In this document: positions 35,701-49,580 of the stretch, piece by piece
Layout: every line of letters begins with the position of its first letter
Numbering within the stretch: the stretch's first letter is position 1
Origin: Haematococcus lacustris
Lineage: Eukaryota; Chlorophyta; Chlorophyceae; Chlamydomonadales; Haematococcaceae
Length of the DNA stretch: 64,000 nt
Assembly: GCA_030144725.1 (NCBI GenBank)
Contig: JASKMD010000006.1
Location: forward strand, 3,434,977 to 3,498,976
Direction: 5' to 3'
Position numbers and translations under genes: made by a program
Notes under the pieces: model-generated
The model's database searches: none
What the model was told of the DNA's origin: nothing
The model's input: the letters and a program-made list of their open reading frames with translations, nothing else

Positions 35701-38700
35701 GCAGGTGCTCGATCTGAGGGCTGAGCAACTCATCTGGGACGGAGCCAAACAGGCTGGCGCCCTCATTGTCTTGAGGCTGGCTGGCTGCGGCCACCTGGGC
35801 TGCGTCAGGGACCAGAGGTGCCGGTCGCACAGGGCGCCCTAGGTAGAGATGCAGATCCAAGAGGTAAGGCAACTCATCGCGGGTCAGCAGGGAGTACGCA
35901 GTGCCACAGCGCCCCATCCTGCAGCAGCAACCAGCAACTCAGACAGCTGCTCAAGTGAAGCTCTACTGAAGCTTCTGTCTGGGGAAACCACAAATGTCGA
36001 CTGCTTTGCTACATTCAACAATCACAGATTCATGGGAGGTGGTGAGCTGAACCATACCCAGCCATGGGCTTCAACACATGTGGCAGGAGACCACCGCCAC
36101 CCTGCTGTCCACAGTGCCATGCCATGGTCAAGCAACGACGTGAGCAACACTTTTCTGTCTTCCTGTCTGAGTGGGCTGCCAGTGGTGCACCCCTGCAAAC
36201 TCCAGAGCACTGCCTAGCCCCTCACACCTGGCAGCTCGTCCCACCCTGTGCACAAACAGCTCAGGTTTGGGTGGAAAGTCGAGGTTGATGACGTTGTCAA
36301 TGAGTGGGATGTCGATACCTCGCGCAGCCACGTCCGTGGTGATGAGAAGTGACACCTTCTTGACCCTAAACTTGGCCACGTGAATTTTGCGCGCCGTCTG
36401 CAAACCACCAGCCATCACACAAGCACTGCACATGAGCCTGAGTAGCAAGCCATCACTGTGGCGGCGTGTAGCAAGCAAGCGTGATAGATGCCCTTTTAAT
36501 GTGATGACAGTGGATGAGCAGACATGGCGGGCACTTGCTTCGCACCAGAGCACAGTAGGCAGCAGTGTCTCTTACAACGCAAATGATTAGCATTTGCTAC
36601 AAAATTCACTTTTGCAAGGTTGCCTTGGGCTATGAATTGAGCTCCAATGTTTGGGCATCGCCCTTTGAATGTTGACCTTTGATTCTAAGCCACATCTTGG
36701 TAACGAACCGTATTCACGATGGCTGAAGACGTGCCCGCAGAGGCAACAGCAATGGCGCCTACACACAGGCCAAGCCTCACGGCAACAGCAACAAACCCTA
36801 GGACAGCTGGCTCTTTGGCTGTGCAGTCGCATGGCAGCAACAGCGATGGGGGCAACAGTGACAGCGAGAATGAGGGAGGGGTTATCAGCAGGCAGGCAGC
36901 TGCAGACATAGTGACAGCTTTGAATGGGCCTGATGAGGCCTACCCAGCCTGAGGTGGAGGCCAGGCAGAGACCTGGTACAAGCGCACGCCATCCCCCCTT
37001 AAGGGCGCCGGGCTGCTCCAGTACCAGCCAGTAAGTTTCAGCACTCAATGGTGCCAAGCAGGAGCTGGCGACAACTGCAACCACCATGGTGCATCACCTA
37101 GGTGATGGCTTTCTACCAGCAGAGCATGCCCACCACAACCTGGCTGCCTAGCAATCAACCGTCGTGGACGTCATGTGCATCCAAGCTGAGCACCATGCTG
37201 GTACAAAGCTTAGCACAGCAGCTTCCAGCCCGGCTGAGCAGAGCACCAAGCACTGGCACTACCTAGATGGCCAGCCTACCACAAAGGCAGGCAGCTCAGA
37301 GTACATTAAGCTGGCAGAGCTTGCACTGGTCAACTGAATCAACTGTTGCAGTTGAGGCGATGATCTTATATGATGTGCCTGGTGTCCTGGGTGATGGTCC
37401 AGATTAGGACCATGTCATATTTGGCTATGAAAGAGACATGTGGGAAAGGAATGCCTGGTAGGCAGCCTTCCTGGAACAAGCTCAGCTACTGTAGGCCACA
37501 GACTGGGTCCTGCCAATGCTTTGGACCAGTTGGCAATGACAGTGCAACACTGCAGGAGCTTCAATTGAATCCACTGCTGTGTTTCACATGAGGCAAGTGT
37601 TAGTTAATGTGCCTGGTGGCTGTCGCTGCAATGACCTCTTTAGCAGCCAGGATGGAGTTACCTCATGCAAACGCCTGCACCGCATGCACCAGCTGAGCTG
37701 CCTGGCCCTGCAGTGCCCTCACCTGGTCCATGCTGCCATACACACAAGCTGCAGGAATACCGTCTCGCGCCATCAGGTTAGCCAGGTACTCCACATGGTG
37801 CCTGGTGGCTGCAAAGATCAGCGTCTGCTGACTAGCCGCTAGCGCCTCCTTGACAAGGTATAGCAGTGTTGCCACCTTGTCCTCCTGGCGCACTGTAAAG
37901 AATGCCAGCTGCAGGTTGGGAGAGATGCGGCGCTCGCTGTCTAGGCGCACCAGCTGAGGCGCAGTCAGTCCAGCTGATGCAAACTCTGCCAGGCTGCTGG
38001 GCAGGGTGGCGCTGAACAGCAGCGTTTGCCTCCGGTCAGTCATCTTTCCCAAGATCTCCCGAACCTGGCGCAGCAGCAGCAGCAGTGGGAACAGGAGCAG
38101 CAGCAACACAGTCAGGACACCACAGCCAAGACACAGAACAGAACAAAGACAACACACCTGCTACAGCCACTGCCTTGCTGGGATGATGCTCTTTTTCACA
38201 AGCTGAATACAGTGTAAGTGTCTCTTGACAACAGCTTGGGGCCTGCACTGCATGCCTGCCCACTGCTGTTAGCCCCGCAATTATGTCACACAAAGTATAG
38301 TAATGGGCCTCATTCACTGTGGGAGCCCCACAAGCTGTTGTGCCTACATTTACATCTAGTGATCTGGCTGCTCCCACCAAGTGGCCCCAGCTGACCCCCC
38401 TGCTGGTCCTCAAGCCGCTCACCTGCTCAGCAAACCCCATCTCAAACATGCGGTCTGCTTCGTCCACCACGCAGTACTCCACAGAGCGTAGCCCCAGGCC
38501 CTCAACCTCTGCCAGGTGGTGCAGCAAGCGGCCAGGTGTGGCCACCAGGACATCCGGGTTGTTTGCCAGCTCAGCAAACTGTGCCTCCAGGGCGTCGCCA
38601 CCCACCAACACTGCGGTGCGCAGGTCGGTGTAGCGGGCTAGGTCTCGCACTGCCTTGTGTGTCTGCAGGGCCAGCTCTCGTGTGGGCGACAGCAGCACAG

Positions 38701-39266
38701 CCCTGGCCCCAGCTTTGGGTGAGTGAGACTGCAACCTGCGTGCAAGGCAGAACAGCCTGGTGGCCTGGTGCCAGGTGCCAGTCAACAATGATTCCAGCAC
38801 CAGGGCTAACACAAGAATCACCCACTTTTCCACCATTGGGATAACAAAGGCTGCCGTCTTGCCAGACCCTGTCCTTGCCATGCCGATGATGTCTGATCCT
38901 TGAAGAATGAGCGGAAGTGTACGGCGCTGGATAGGAGTAGGTAAGCGGTACCCTTGGCGCTTGATGGCGCGCAACACAGGGTTGCTTAAGCCTAGTGACT
39001 CTGCATGTAACAGCAGGCACGCAACCCTGCTCTAGCAGGCTGGCTGATGTTGGCTTTGACAGGCATGCTGATGCACACGTACCAAAAGTGCCCGTCCTCA
39101 TCTTTTTCTTCAGCTCCTTCTCACGGCGTGCCCGGCGGCCAGACAGCTTTGCCGGCTTTCCCTCAGCTCTTCCCTCCTCTTCATCCTCGCTGAAAGCGAC
39201 CACGCCATGATCCTGCCCAGGGGCGTCGTCGGACTCGAGCTGGTCTTCTTCCTCTTCCAACGCCAT
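32768..39266 (-). CDS. DBP10: DBP10/DDX54-type DEAD-box RNA helicase
   Basis: Nucleolar RNA helicase family for 60S ribosome assembly (plant RH29, human DDX54, yeast Dbp10). Ten exons in phase: 39266-39083, 39000-38826, 38735-38423, 38064-37723, 36397-36228, 35918-35115, 34746-34623, 34184-34026, 33539-33345 and 33013-32768, giving 903 residues. Motifs: acidic N terminus; RLPTPIQ (80-86); Walker A ARTGSGKT (103-110); PTRELA (137-142); DEAD (211-214); SAT (242-244); ARGID (363-367); HRVGR (388-392). The C-terminal half has the subfamily-specific [23 protein letters not shown] and [13 protein letters not shown] segments and a basic Gly/Lys tail. Every motif needed for activity is present. The 1.3-kb intron 36398-37722 hides transposon-like fragments on the other strand. 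The ATG is the first in frame; the frame continues upstream without another ATG. Confidence 0.96.
34839..34925. repeat. 19-bp tandem repeat in a DBP10 intron
   Basis: About four and a half copies of CACTGCTCTGCTGCAGTCA lie in the intron between exons 6 and 7. Confidence 0.85.
36719..37480 (+). pseudogene. transposon-like fragment inside a DBP10 intron
   Basis: A plus-strand ORF begins [14 protein letters not shown] (36719-36952), is Ser/Asn/Glu-rich and ends NGPDEAYPA. Further plus-strand pieces downstream (for example [11 protein letters not shown], near 37250) look coding but are broken. It lies antisense within the host intron between exons 4 and 5. No domain was recognised, so this is a weak call. 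Confidence 0.3.
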
Positions 39267-39716
39267 GGAGCGGGCGGCGCTGGCTACAAGTGCTAGTGAG
39301 TTTCTTGTCACTGCGTCCTACGGAAGACTAGCGTGGAGTACTACCTCCTGCTTGGTGGTTTAGATGTGTGCATGTGCAACCATAATGTGATTCCCGCGCA
39401 ATTGCGCAGGCATAGATGCAGATAGCCACGGCAAAAGCCTAGACCACTATACTACATCTACTGGAGGCGATCAGACTGTTTGCGGGACAGGGTGCTCTAT
39501 AAATGCTCCTAAGCTCAGGCCCTAGGCATGTCTATTAATGACCCGCTGTGTGCCTGGATTGCTCCAGCTTAACTCTTGCTATGTCGTCATGCTATGGTCG
39601 CATGCTTGTTATTTGCTGTCATGTGTCTCACAGAGAATTTGAAGCGTGTGCAGTGCCTTCAAGCAGCCGCGAGTGGTACCGTCACAATGACTGTGATCAA
39701 GTAGCTTGTTTGTGGC
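39267..39716. promoter_or_regulatory. divergent promoter region of DBP10 and CCDC12
   Basis: The 450-bp gap lies between two oppositely directed genes, both for RNA processing. A TATAAA at 39498 lies about 220 bp before the CCDC12 start codon. Other elements are not recognisable. Confidence 0.5.
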
Positions 39717-40398
39717 ATGGAAGACGCTGCCGCGCGCAAGGAGCGGCTGCGGGCCTTGCGGCAGGCTGCAGAGCAGGCGGAGGGAGCTACCGGCGATGCA
39801 CAGGCTGAGCCTGAGAAGCCCGTGCTACGGTTTAGAAACTATGCCGTGAAAGACCACAAGCACATTCAGCATGAGCAGGTCTGCACTTACAGCAATACTA
39901 CAGGTGGCTTCAAGTCCATTTGTGGCACAGTGATGCACATTCATGCGCAGGTTCAACCAGCCCAACCCCCCAAGCTCGAGGAGCCACAGGTCACAAAGAA
40001 ACCGGAAGAAGCTGCACAGGAGGTAAGGATCACGCCCATGTGCAGGCAGGGAAAGCACTACCCTTGTGCAAGCTCTATCAGGCCTACCTTCTGCACACAC
40101 CTCTCAATGGCCAAAGATGTCCACCCATGCCTACCCTTTCCCCCCTGCCCAGCGCTCTTTACAATGCAGTTGCTTCACACATCGGGCACACTTCAAATGC
40201 CTGTCATGCTGCTCCTGTCTGTGGTGTTGATGTGTGCATTAGGACTTGCTGGTCAATGTGGCACCCAAGAAGGCCAACTGGGACTTGAAGCGTGATGTGC
40301 AAGCCCAACTTGACAAGCTGGAGCGGCGCACCCAACGGGCCATTATTGAGATCATGAGGGAACAGGAAAGTCAGCAAACTGGTGCAAACCAGGCTTGA
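39717..40398 (+). CDS. CCDC12: CCDC12/Cwf18 spliceosome-associated protein
   Basis: Small protein of the activated spliceosome (Cwf18 in fission yeast). Three exons: 39717-39878, 39951-40022 and 40243-40398, giving 129 residues with consistent phases. The N-terminal basic-acidic helix starts MEDAAARKERLRALR, then LRFRNYAV, which corresponds to the family's LRNYVP element. The C-terminal exon has the hallmark NVAPKKANWDLKRDV, followed by LDKLERRTQRAI, a predicted coiled coil. Human CCDC12 is about 166 residues; the algal protein is shorter mainly in the middle and at the C terminus. It shares its promoter region with DBP10. Confidence 0.93.
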
Positions 40399-41146
40399 AC
40401 CTCCATGCTACGCACTATTGCATCTCTGCGCTGCCCACTGACAGCCTACACAGCCAAAATGTACCCAGGCTCGTGAGGATGGCTTCCACCCTTGGCAGCT
40501 GCTACATCATGTCCAAGTATTGAGCTCTGAAGTGTACCTGGATGGACACAGCTGCCAGGGTTATGGGAGCAGGAGGTGTAGGTGGTTAAGTACAGAGGCA
40601 ATGCCAGGCTGACACTGACATGAGCTGGCAGGACAAGTATGGATACACATTTTAAACAAGGCCAGGTACAAGCAAGGCATGCTTTCGTTCAAAGCTATGT
40701 AGAGTACTGGCAGACGACATCAATTGAGCGCCGGCCTAGCAGTGGAAGAAGGGCAAGCACAGTGCGTCCTAGGCCGCTACTTTCGGTGGGCAATGCACAG
40801 TCGACAGGGTTACGTGCCTCATGTATGTAGCACTGGCCGAACTCATCCACACCTCACCTGCGGTATCAATCATAGATTAGGTCGTCGATTCACTGCACAC
40901 TCAAGAACAAGAGCCGCATGCGCTACCACGTGCCGGACGTCCTTCTCACCCACCGCTTATGATCCTTCAGCGCAGTTGCATCCTCTGTGTCGGCGTCGTG
41001 CACGAATTGCCTCCCACATGGCCAGTATTTGTCCTACCTTCTTCTTCTCACCCCATGCTGGTTTTGCCAACTTCTTGCACAGTTTAAGATAGCTCCTGTA
41101 ATCACGGCACAGCGAGTGTCACTGTGAATTTCCGTCAGTGTCGAAA
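40399..41146. other. intergenic, 3' UTR of CCDC12 and promoter of the golgin gene
   Basis: No coding frame has a known motif. A TGTAA signal at 41098 is the first seen after the CCDC12 stop. Confidence 0.4.
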
Positions 41147-44100
41147 ATGGCTACGAGATTGTTTCGGACCGCCGAGCATTTGATCAACGCCATGGACAAA
41201 TCCGTGATGCGAGCTGTCGGTGGGTTTACATCTGTGTTGTCCATGGTCGAGTGGCCATCGAGATGCTAATCAGCCACCTGCCCAGACTGCAGAAGACTTG
41301 GGCGTGCCAAGGACTGTTCCAGATGCAAGCCGCACACAAGAGGTAATGCAACATGGAGCTATGCACATGGGCCATTCATCTATGCCATGTCATGGATACA
41401 CAGGCTGCCTTGCTTTCGTTTAGTTGCAGGCTGTGGCGAGCACTGCCCAGCAAGATGACAAGGAGGGTGCTCCACCTGCTGCTTGCGCAGCTGGATTTGT
41501 GTATGCCGCAGCACCATCACCCTTTGCACCTAGCAGAGATGTTCTACCGCTGCTTCCAGCATCAGTCAGCCGGACCTACACAGGCGTAGACAATCAGCCA
41601 ACTAGCCAGACAGGGGCTAGCTATGCCCCTAGCGCCTCACCACCCGCGGGTGCGCAAGCTCAGCAGACAAGCCGCGTCACACACCAGCTGCCGCCTGCAC
41701 CAGACCAAGGTGCTGAGTCCATGCCTGTAGCCCCATTTGCTGCAACGGCTGCTGTAAGGGTTGAGGATGAGACTGGGCAGCATCAAGATGCTCCGGTGTT
41801 GCTTAAGAGCACAGAGCAGCGCATGAACAATGGTATTGCAAGCACCTGTGGCGACAGTGCATCGCCGCCCACCACCACCGCAGCTAAGCAGGCTCTGCCA
41901 GCTTCTATGGCCGCTTCAAAACCCAGCGAGGCTGACATGGCGCTCATGTCAGCCCTTGGGTCACAGCAGCTGGGCCCTCCTCTCAGCAGTGGTGGCTTGG
42001 CAGGTCCAGGCACCGGCAGCACACGGGAGGTGCAGCTGGCCAAGCTTGTGGAGCAGCTGAAAGAGCGGCTCAGGGTGAGGGTGACTTGTGTCTTTAGGTT
42101 GTGCATCCTTGGTTCATACCCCACCCGGCTGGGCTGACCATGCCTGTTGCGGGCACTATGACTGGCTGTTGTTGCAATAGCTAGCGCCCCAATCCCTGCC
42201 CATTTGCATAACTAGCAAGTAGAGCTCCAGCTCCAGCCTTTCACTGCCCTCGCCAAACAAGTTCTGCTCGCACTGCCAGTCCAAGTCCTGTGGCAGTACA
42301 TCTCCATGTGTGCTTGTCAATGCTGGCCTGCCTTGCCTGCATTGGTGCAGGCCAGCAAGCTTGAGAACGAGCAGTTAGAGGACCTGCTGGCTCAGGCAGA
42401 GGCACGGTGCGAGCGGGAGCGGGCTTTGGTGGGGCAGCTGCAGGGGGAGGTGGCTGCTTTGTCTGAGAGCAAACGCAAGACAGAGACAGTGCTGGGCTCC
42501 CAGCTAGCTGAGCAAGTGAGTTGCAGGCTGGCTGCCTGGCAGGCTGGCTGGCTGCCTGGTAGGCCCTCCTAATGGACTGCTGTGCTGTGGCTGGCAGGCC
42601 CTGGCCTGGTAGGCCCTCCAAATGGACTGCTGTGCACATGCACAGATGTGGTACTGTCCATGCATGTCCCCCTTCTGCCAAAGCTAGCATTTCTAACCAG
42701 CAAGTCCTGTCCTTGGCTAAATGTTACACCCAGGCTGTGGAGCACCCGGGTGGATGACCTCCCGTGTTTTGGTCTTGCTCCCAGGCAACAGCGCTGCAAG
42801 ATGCCACTGCCAAGGCCGAGGCCGCATGCCAGCAGGCACTACGTCTGGAGGGCGAGCTGCTCTCCCTGCAGGAAAGCAGCCGTCACCTGCTGCAGAGCAA
42901 ACAGGACGTGGAGGGAGGCATGTTGGATTGTGAGTCAAGCATCTCAAGTCTGCAGCAACCCGGCAGTGCATGGCTGATGTGCAGCTACCAACCCTGACAG
43001 GCACGGAGTATAGCCAGTGGTGATGCTGCAGGGCAGGCTGCTGTGCTTGTGTTGTGGCTGTTGCTGCTCCTGGTAGGTTCACACCATTGCAACTATCGGC
43101 TTTGTATGGCATGGCTGGTATGGTGTAGCCTTGCCCACTAACCCTTTGAGCACGACAGCTGGCAACCCGCTCCATGTTACGCTTGTGTGCGTCCTGCAGC
43201 CCTGAGAGTGTCCTTGGCCAGCACTGAGGCCAAGCTGGACGCGGAGCGCAAGGCCCATGGCAGCACTCGGGCCACCGCAGTGGCCAGGGAGGCTGAGTTG
43301 GAGGCTCTGGTGGCGGGGCATGCGGCTGCGCTGGTGCAGGTGCAGCACGTCGCGGAGGAGGCCAGTGCGCGCTGCAGAGGTGTGCTGGCAGTGCCTTGCA
43401 GCTGCAACAGTCCTGCGGTCGTTGCCTCTTGATCCCCAATGCGCTGTGACTGACCCTTGGTGGAGCTACCTGCTGTTCAACACGAGGTGGCTGGCCCGGC
43501 TCCATGCAAGCATGCGACTAGGTGCCCATGCTTGCATGGGCACCTAGGGCCATGAGATGTGGAGACATGCTGCCATATTTCTCACTTGCTCGGCTGTTGT
43601 AGCGCATGTCATTGCATACCATGATTGCCATTGGCACAGGCTGTAGAGCAAAACATCCTACACACACACACACTTCTTGATAGGGGCCGTTTAACTGAAT
43701 ACAACGCTGATAGGCACATTGAGCCTGTTGTGCCAGTTGTGTACCTTTGCTTTACTGGTAAGGCTTAGGGCCCTGTCCTGTGCTGTGGCCCTGCTGCCTG
43801 TGTAGACTTGGAGGATGCGTTGGCTCTGGCCGAGGCAGCCAAGGCCCAGGCCCTGGCTTCTGCTGGTGCACCAGGCTCACGCTCCTCCAATAGACTGGAT
43901 GAAGCGCACCTCCAGGTCAGGCCAGGCCAGGCCAGGTCAGCTGGTTCTACGGCTGCTTGACCTTGACTCATGTAGTCTCATGTAGCTCGCACCCCTCACC
44001 TTCATGTCTCTGAATAGCAAGCCTTTGCTGGCACTGATGTGGGGGAAGATTGGAGGCTCCACCTACTTCTGTGCGTGAGGGGTAAAGCGAAGGTAACATG

Positions 44101-45173
44101 CATGCACAGAAACCCCAGGCATGCGCCAAATACCTGAAATGCATGTGCAGTCTGAGCTCGCCAGCCTGAGAGGTGAATTGGAGGCTTGCCAGCGTGCGCG
44201 CCAGGCAGCGGAGCTGGCACACCAGGCATCTACACAGCTGGTGGCTAGTTTACGAGGTCAGCTGGAGTCAGCGCAAGCTGGGCTGGAGCAGTTGGCGTCA
44301 AAGCAGGTGGGTGGAGGGCAGGCTTGAAGAGCTGCTTGCAGCCATATTGGCTCTGGCGTCTAGGCAAGCTGAGCCCTGGGCATGAAACACATCCTTGTCT
44401 GTGTGTTGTGGTCTGTGTGTTGTCTGTGTGTTGCATGGGTCACCCAGCATGTGTTAACATCATGACAGGGCTGCAGCTCGTCATGCTTGCATGTCAACCT
44501 TCCCTAGCTGCACCGCTATGCGCAACCACAACTGCCTCCCTTCTGTTGCTACCACGTGCTGCTGCCTGCCCTCATGACACCTACAGAGTCAGACGGCCCT
44601 AGAGGCCCAGCTGCAGGAGGCGCATGAAATGTTGTACCTCAAGCAGTCACAGCTAGAGCGTCTGAACGCCGACAAGGCTGCGTCCATGATGAAGCTGGAG
44701 CGTGAGCTGGCCACAACTCGTGAGGAGCTGGCCAAGTCTAGGCGGCCTGCAGCTTCTGCACTCACCATCAGCCATGACATCATGGGTCACAGGTGCGTGT
44801 TTACCGCCACATTGCACGAGTTGCAGCCATGTGTGAGACAGACAGCTCTTCATGTGTTGCTTGCAGGTCAAATGGTTGGCAAGCAGGCTCTGGCTCACAC
44901 CCCGACTCCGGGGTGGTGCCGATCTCTTCTGCACTGGGAGAGCGATACAGACGGCTAGCTAGCCGCCCAGACCAAGTGGGGGCTGTTGTGGCTGCAGCTG
45001 CTGCTTTGGTAGACCGCACGGCTTCAACACTGGCATTCGTGTTGCGTCAGTACCCGCTGGTCCGTCTGGCTGCCCTCGGCTACATCCTTCTCCTCCACTT
45101 CTATTTCCTCGTCCTCACAGCCTCAATGCAGCATGCTGCGGTTGTGACTGACAAGTTGAACTCTCACAACTGA
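41147..45173 (+). CDS. golgin-84-like Golgi coiled-coil protein
   Basis: Tail-anchored Golgi tethering protein of the golgin-84 (plant GC1/GC2) type. Exons: 41147-41219, 41263-41342, 41430-42074, 42351-42515, 42785-42929, 43200-43379, 43806-43915, 44151-44306, 44587-44792 and 44867-45173, about 688 residues. The first 200 residues are low-complexity Ala/Pro/Ser/Gln. Residues from about 250 to 560 form a long coiled coil (KLVEQLKERLR, then many Glu/Ala/Leu heptads). The last exon has RYRRLASRPDQVG, then a transmembrane segment (ALGYILLLHFYFLVL) close to the C terminus, preceded by LRQYPLVR as in golgin-84. The intron after exon 1 would be only 43 nt; an alternative pairing (41203 to 41274) also keeps the frame. 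A TGTAA signal lies at 45439. Family assignment rests on architecture and the C terminus. Confidence 0.85.
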
Positions 45174-45547
45174 TTGTGCCGCCCCTGGCACATCATAGAC
45201 ACTGCCTTACGCGGTGCGTGAACCTAAGGGCCGTGCCGGAGTAGGAGTGTAGAGCAGTGGCAGTAGTGGAGGCGTCGAGCAACTTGCAAAAGCCAAGTGA
45301 TACCAGACCTGTGTGCTTGTACTTGAGTCCCAACTGCCTCCCCTCGGCAGCCACACCATCTGTGTCCCTTGCATTGCAGCATCTTGCTCTCTTCACATTG
45401 CAGGAAGGCACGACACGCGTAAGTCGTGTTATGCAGCTTGTAAATCTTTTGGAACTGCTCGCGGTGCATGTCCTCTCATGCAGCTTCAACAACGCGATGC
45501 CCGCAGGCCCCGTGATTGGTGCGTAGGCCGTGTAGTCGCTGTTGGAG

Positions 45548-47505
<1,958 letters not shown>

Positions 47506-48430
47506 AGTTTCACTCATAATGCTTTGTTGAAGGCAAGGAGTTGACATCATGAGCTTTTGGTGATAGCATTGGTGGCCATGAAAGAGCGCAAGCTTCAGCT
47601 CAAGAAGCTGCAATGACGGAGCTTGTAGTTCGAATGACATGCTTATGCAACTATGTAAAAAAGTCGATGAAAACAACATACTATGGAAGCAAATGTGAAA
47701 GCATGGCAGGGTCGGGCGCCCCCAACTAACAGAAAGCCCACCCTTGACAGTAGGACGGTTGTATGTGCGGCCTCCACATTTCTTTCATTCCTTTCGTCAA
47801 ACAAGCCCGCATGTAGCCAAACAAAACTATGCACGTACCTGGGTTGGCAACGTCAGGTCATGTGTTAAGAAAGAAGTAAAGACTACGCCATCGCCATCAA
47901 GCGTGCAAGCAGGGTGGAGAGAAGCCTCACGGCATGCCATTGCTATCCTCCCACTAGGGAAGGTCATGTGTCAGGTCAATTGGAATCTGCTGAGGTCATG
48001 CTCATGTTGACAGTGTGGCCCGTGATTACCTGATGTGCGAAATTGCTATGCCTTATTAAACACTGGCCGCAGCCACCTCCAAGTACATTTGACATTGCTC
48101 AAGTGGAATGTCTTATCACCGTGTTGCTATTTGTTACATAGTGTGGGACTGCTGTTGAATCCTACAACCCTCATGTAGAGCCATTCATGTCCCCATTGTC
48201 GTGCTTGCCGATCCTCAGCTGGCTGTTCATAGCTTGCAGTATTCAGATGAAGCATCAAATGTGTACCATTGCACAATCCCTCTGCACCCATTGCCAAGTA
48301 TAAACCACCTGCATGCAACATGTGATGGTTGGTTTATGAAACCGCTGGCCTTCAAGTGTGCCATCAAGACCTTAATGGAACTCCCTCCACTTCCAGCCCG
48401 CTGCCGCACCCAGTTGCATGCATAAGCTGT
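47506..48430. other. 3' flank of NUO8, no confident gene
   Basis: A plus-strand frame near 48190-48420 reads VPIVVLADPQLAVHSLQY but ends without a recognisable partner exon. It may be chance or part of an unidentified gene with the next feature. Confidence 0.3.
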
Positions 48431-49060
48431 TGCCTCCTGCCCCTGCTGCCCCTGCTGCCGCTGCTGCCACTGCCCCTGCCGCCCCTACTGCCCCTGCTGC
48501 CCCTGCTGCTGCTGCCCCTACTGCTGCTGCCCCTGCTGCTGCTGCCCCTGCTGCTGCTGCCCCTGTTGCTGCTGCCCCCTGCTGCTGCTGCCCCTCCTGC
48601 TGCTGCTGCTGCCCTTGCTGCTCCTGCCCCTGCTGCTGCCTGCTGCCTACCGCTGCCTACTGTTGCCTTCTGCTGCCCCTGCTGCCCCTGTTGCTGCTGC
48701 CCCTGCTGATGCTGGTGATGATGCCGTTGCTGCTGCCCCTGTTGCTAGCGCCGCCGTCGCTGCTACTGCTGCCACTGCTGCCCCTGCTGCTGCTGCCCCT
48801 GCCCCTGCCGCCCCTGCCCCTGCTGCTCCTGTCCCTGCTGCTGCATACCGCTGCCTACTGCAGCCTTCTGCTGCCGCTGCTGCCCCTGTTGCTGCTGCCC
48901 CTGCTGCTGCTGGTGATAATGCCGCTGCTGCTGCCCCTGCTGCTGCCGCCGCCCCTAGTGCCCCTGCCGCCCCTGCCGCCCCTGCCCCTGCTGCTGCTGC
49001 CCCTGCTGTTGCTGCCCCTACTGCTGCTGCCCTTGCTGCTCGCCTGGCTGCTTTTCGGGG
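48430..49060. repeat. (GCTGCTGCCCCT)n-type low-complexity array
   Basis: Dense tandem CTGCTGCCCCTG units over 630 bp. In plus frames it would encode poly-Ala/Pro and poly-Leu; on the minus strand Gly/Ser/Arg. A similar composition occurs inside the last exon of the gene at 55201. Confidence 0.9.
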
Positions 49061-49140
49061 CTAGACACCCGCCATTAGGTGCATTGGGAACGTAAGGCTC
49101 CCTCGCACTGAAGCGGAGACTGAGCATGTTTTACCGCATA

Positions 49141-49282
49141 GGCAGTGCGCAAAGTTGACGTGCACGCCACCCACGCCACGGCCAAGCGCCGCATCCGTGA
49201 GCTGCAGCCCAGTCCTGGCCGTGAACTGCGGCTGTCAGTTCAAATTGACGGAGCAACCTGCGTCATCACTCGTGCAAATTAA
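49141..49282 (+). CDS. possible terminal exon of an unidentified gene
   Basis: The plus-strand frame reads VRKVDVHATHATAKRRIREL and on to DGATCVITRAN and a stop, preceded by an AG acceptor-like site. Its amino-acid mix looks coding, unlike the repeats upstream. I do not recognise it and cannot connect it to other exons with confidence. Confidence 0.25.
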
Positions 49283-49580
49283 GGCCTGGCTGGCTTGTAA
49301 AACCTGAGAGTTGAGGTCTGAGACTTGGTATGTGGGCTGCAGTGACCTAGGGGATGACAAGACTCTCTTGGGCCAAAGTGTAATTCTCACTCGGTGTCGA
49401 GTTGCTGGGCCAGGTATGGGGCTGAGACCCTGATTTTGGCTAAGGGAGTTGGCACCGTGTGACCAAAGTGACTTTTCATGAAATGTGAGTATGAGCGATT
49501 GTAAAGGGTGGTTACAGCTGCCCAACCTAGTAGGTGGCATGCAAAAAGTCCCAGCCAGTGATGAGCTATGGCCCGTGTCA

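Noticed and set aside
47744..48010. Small plus-strand ORFs after NUO8
   Set aside because: No motif, no splice partners, and composition like flanking non-coding DNA.
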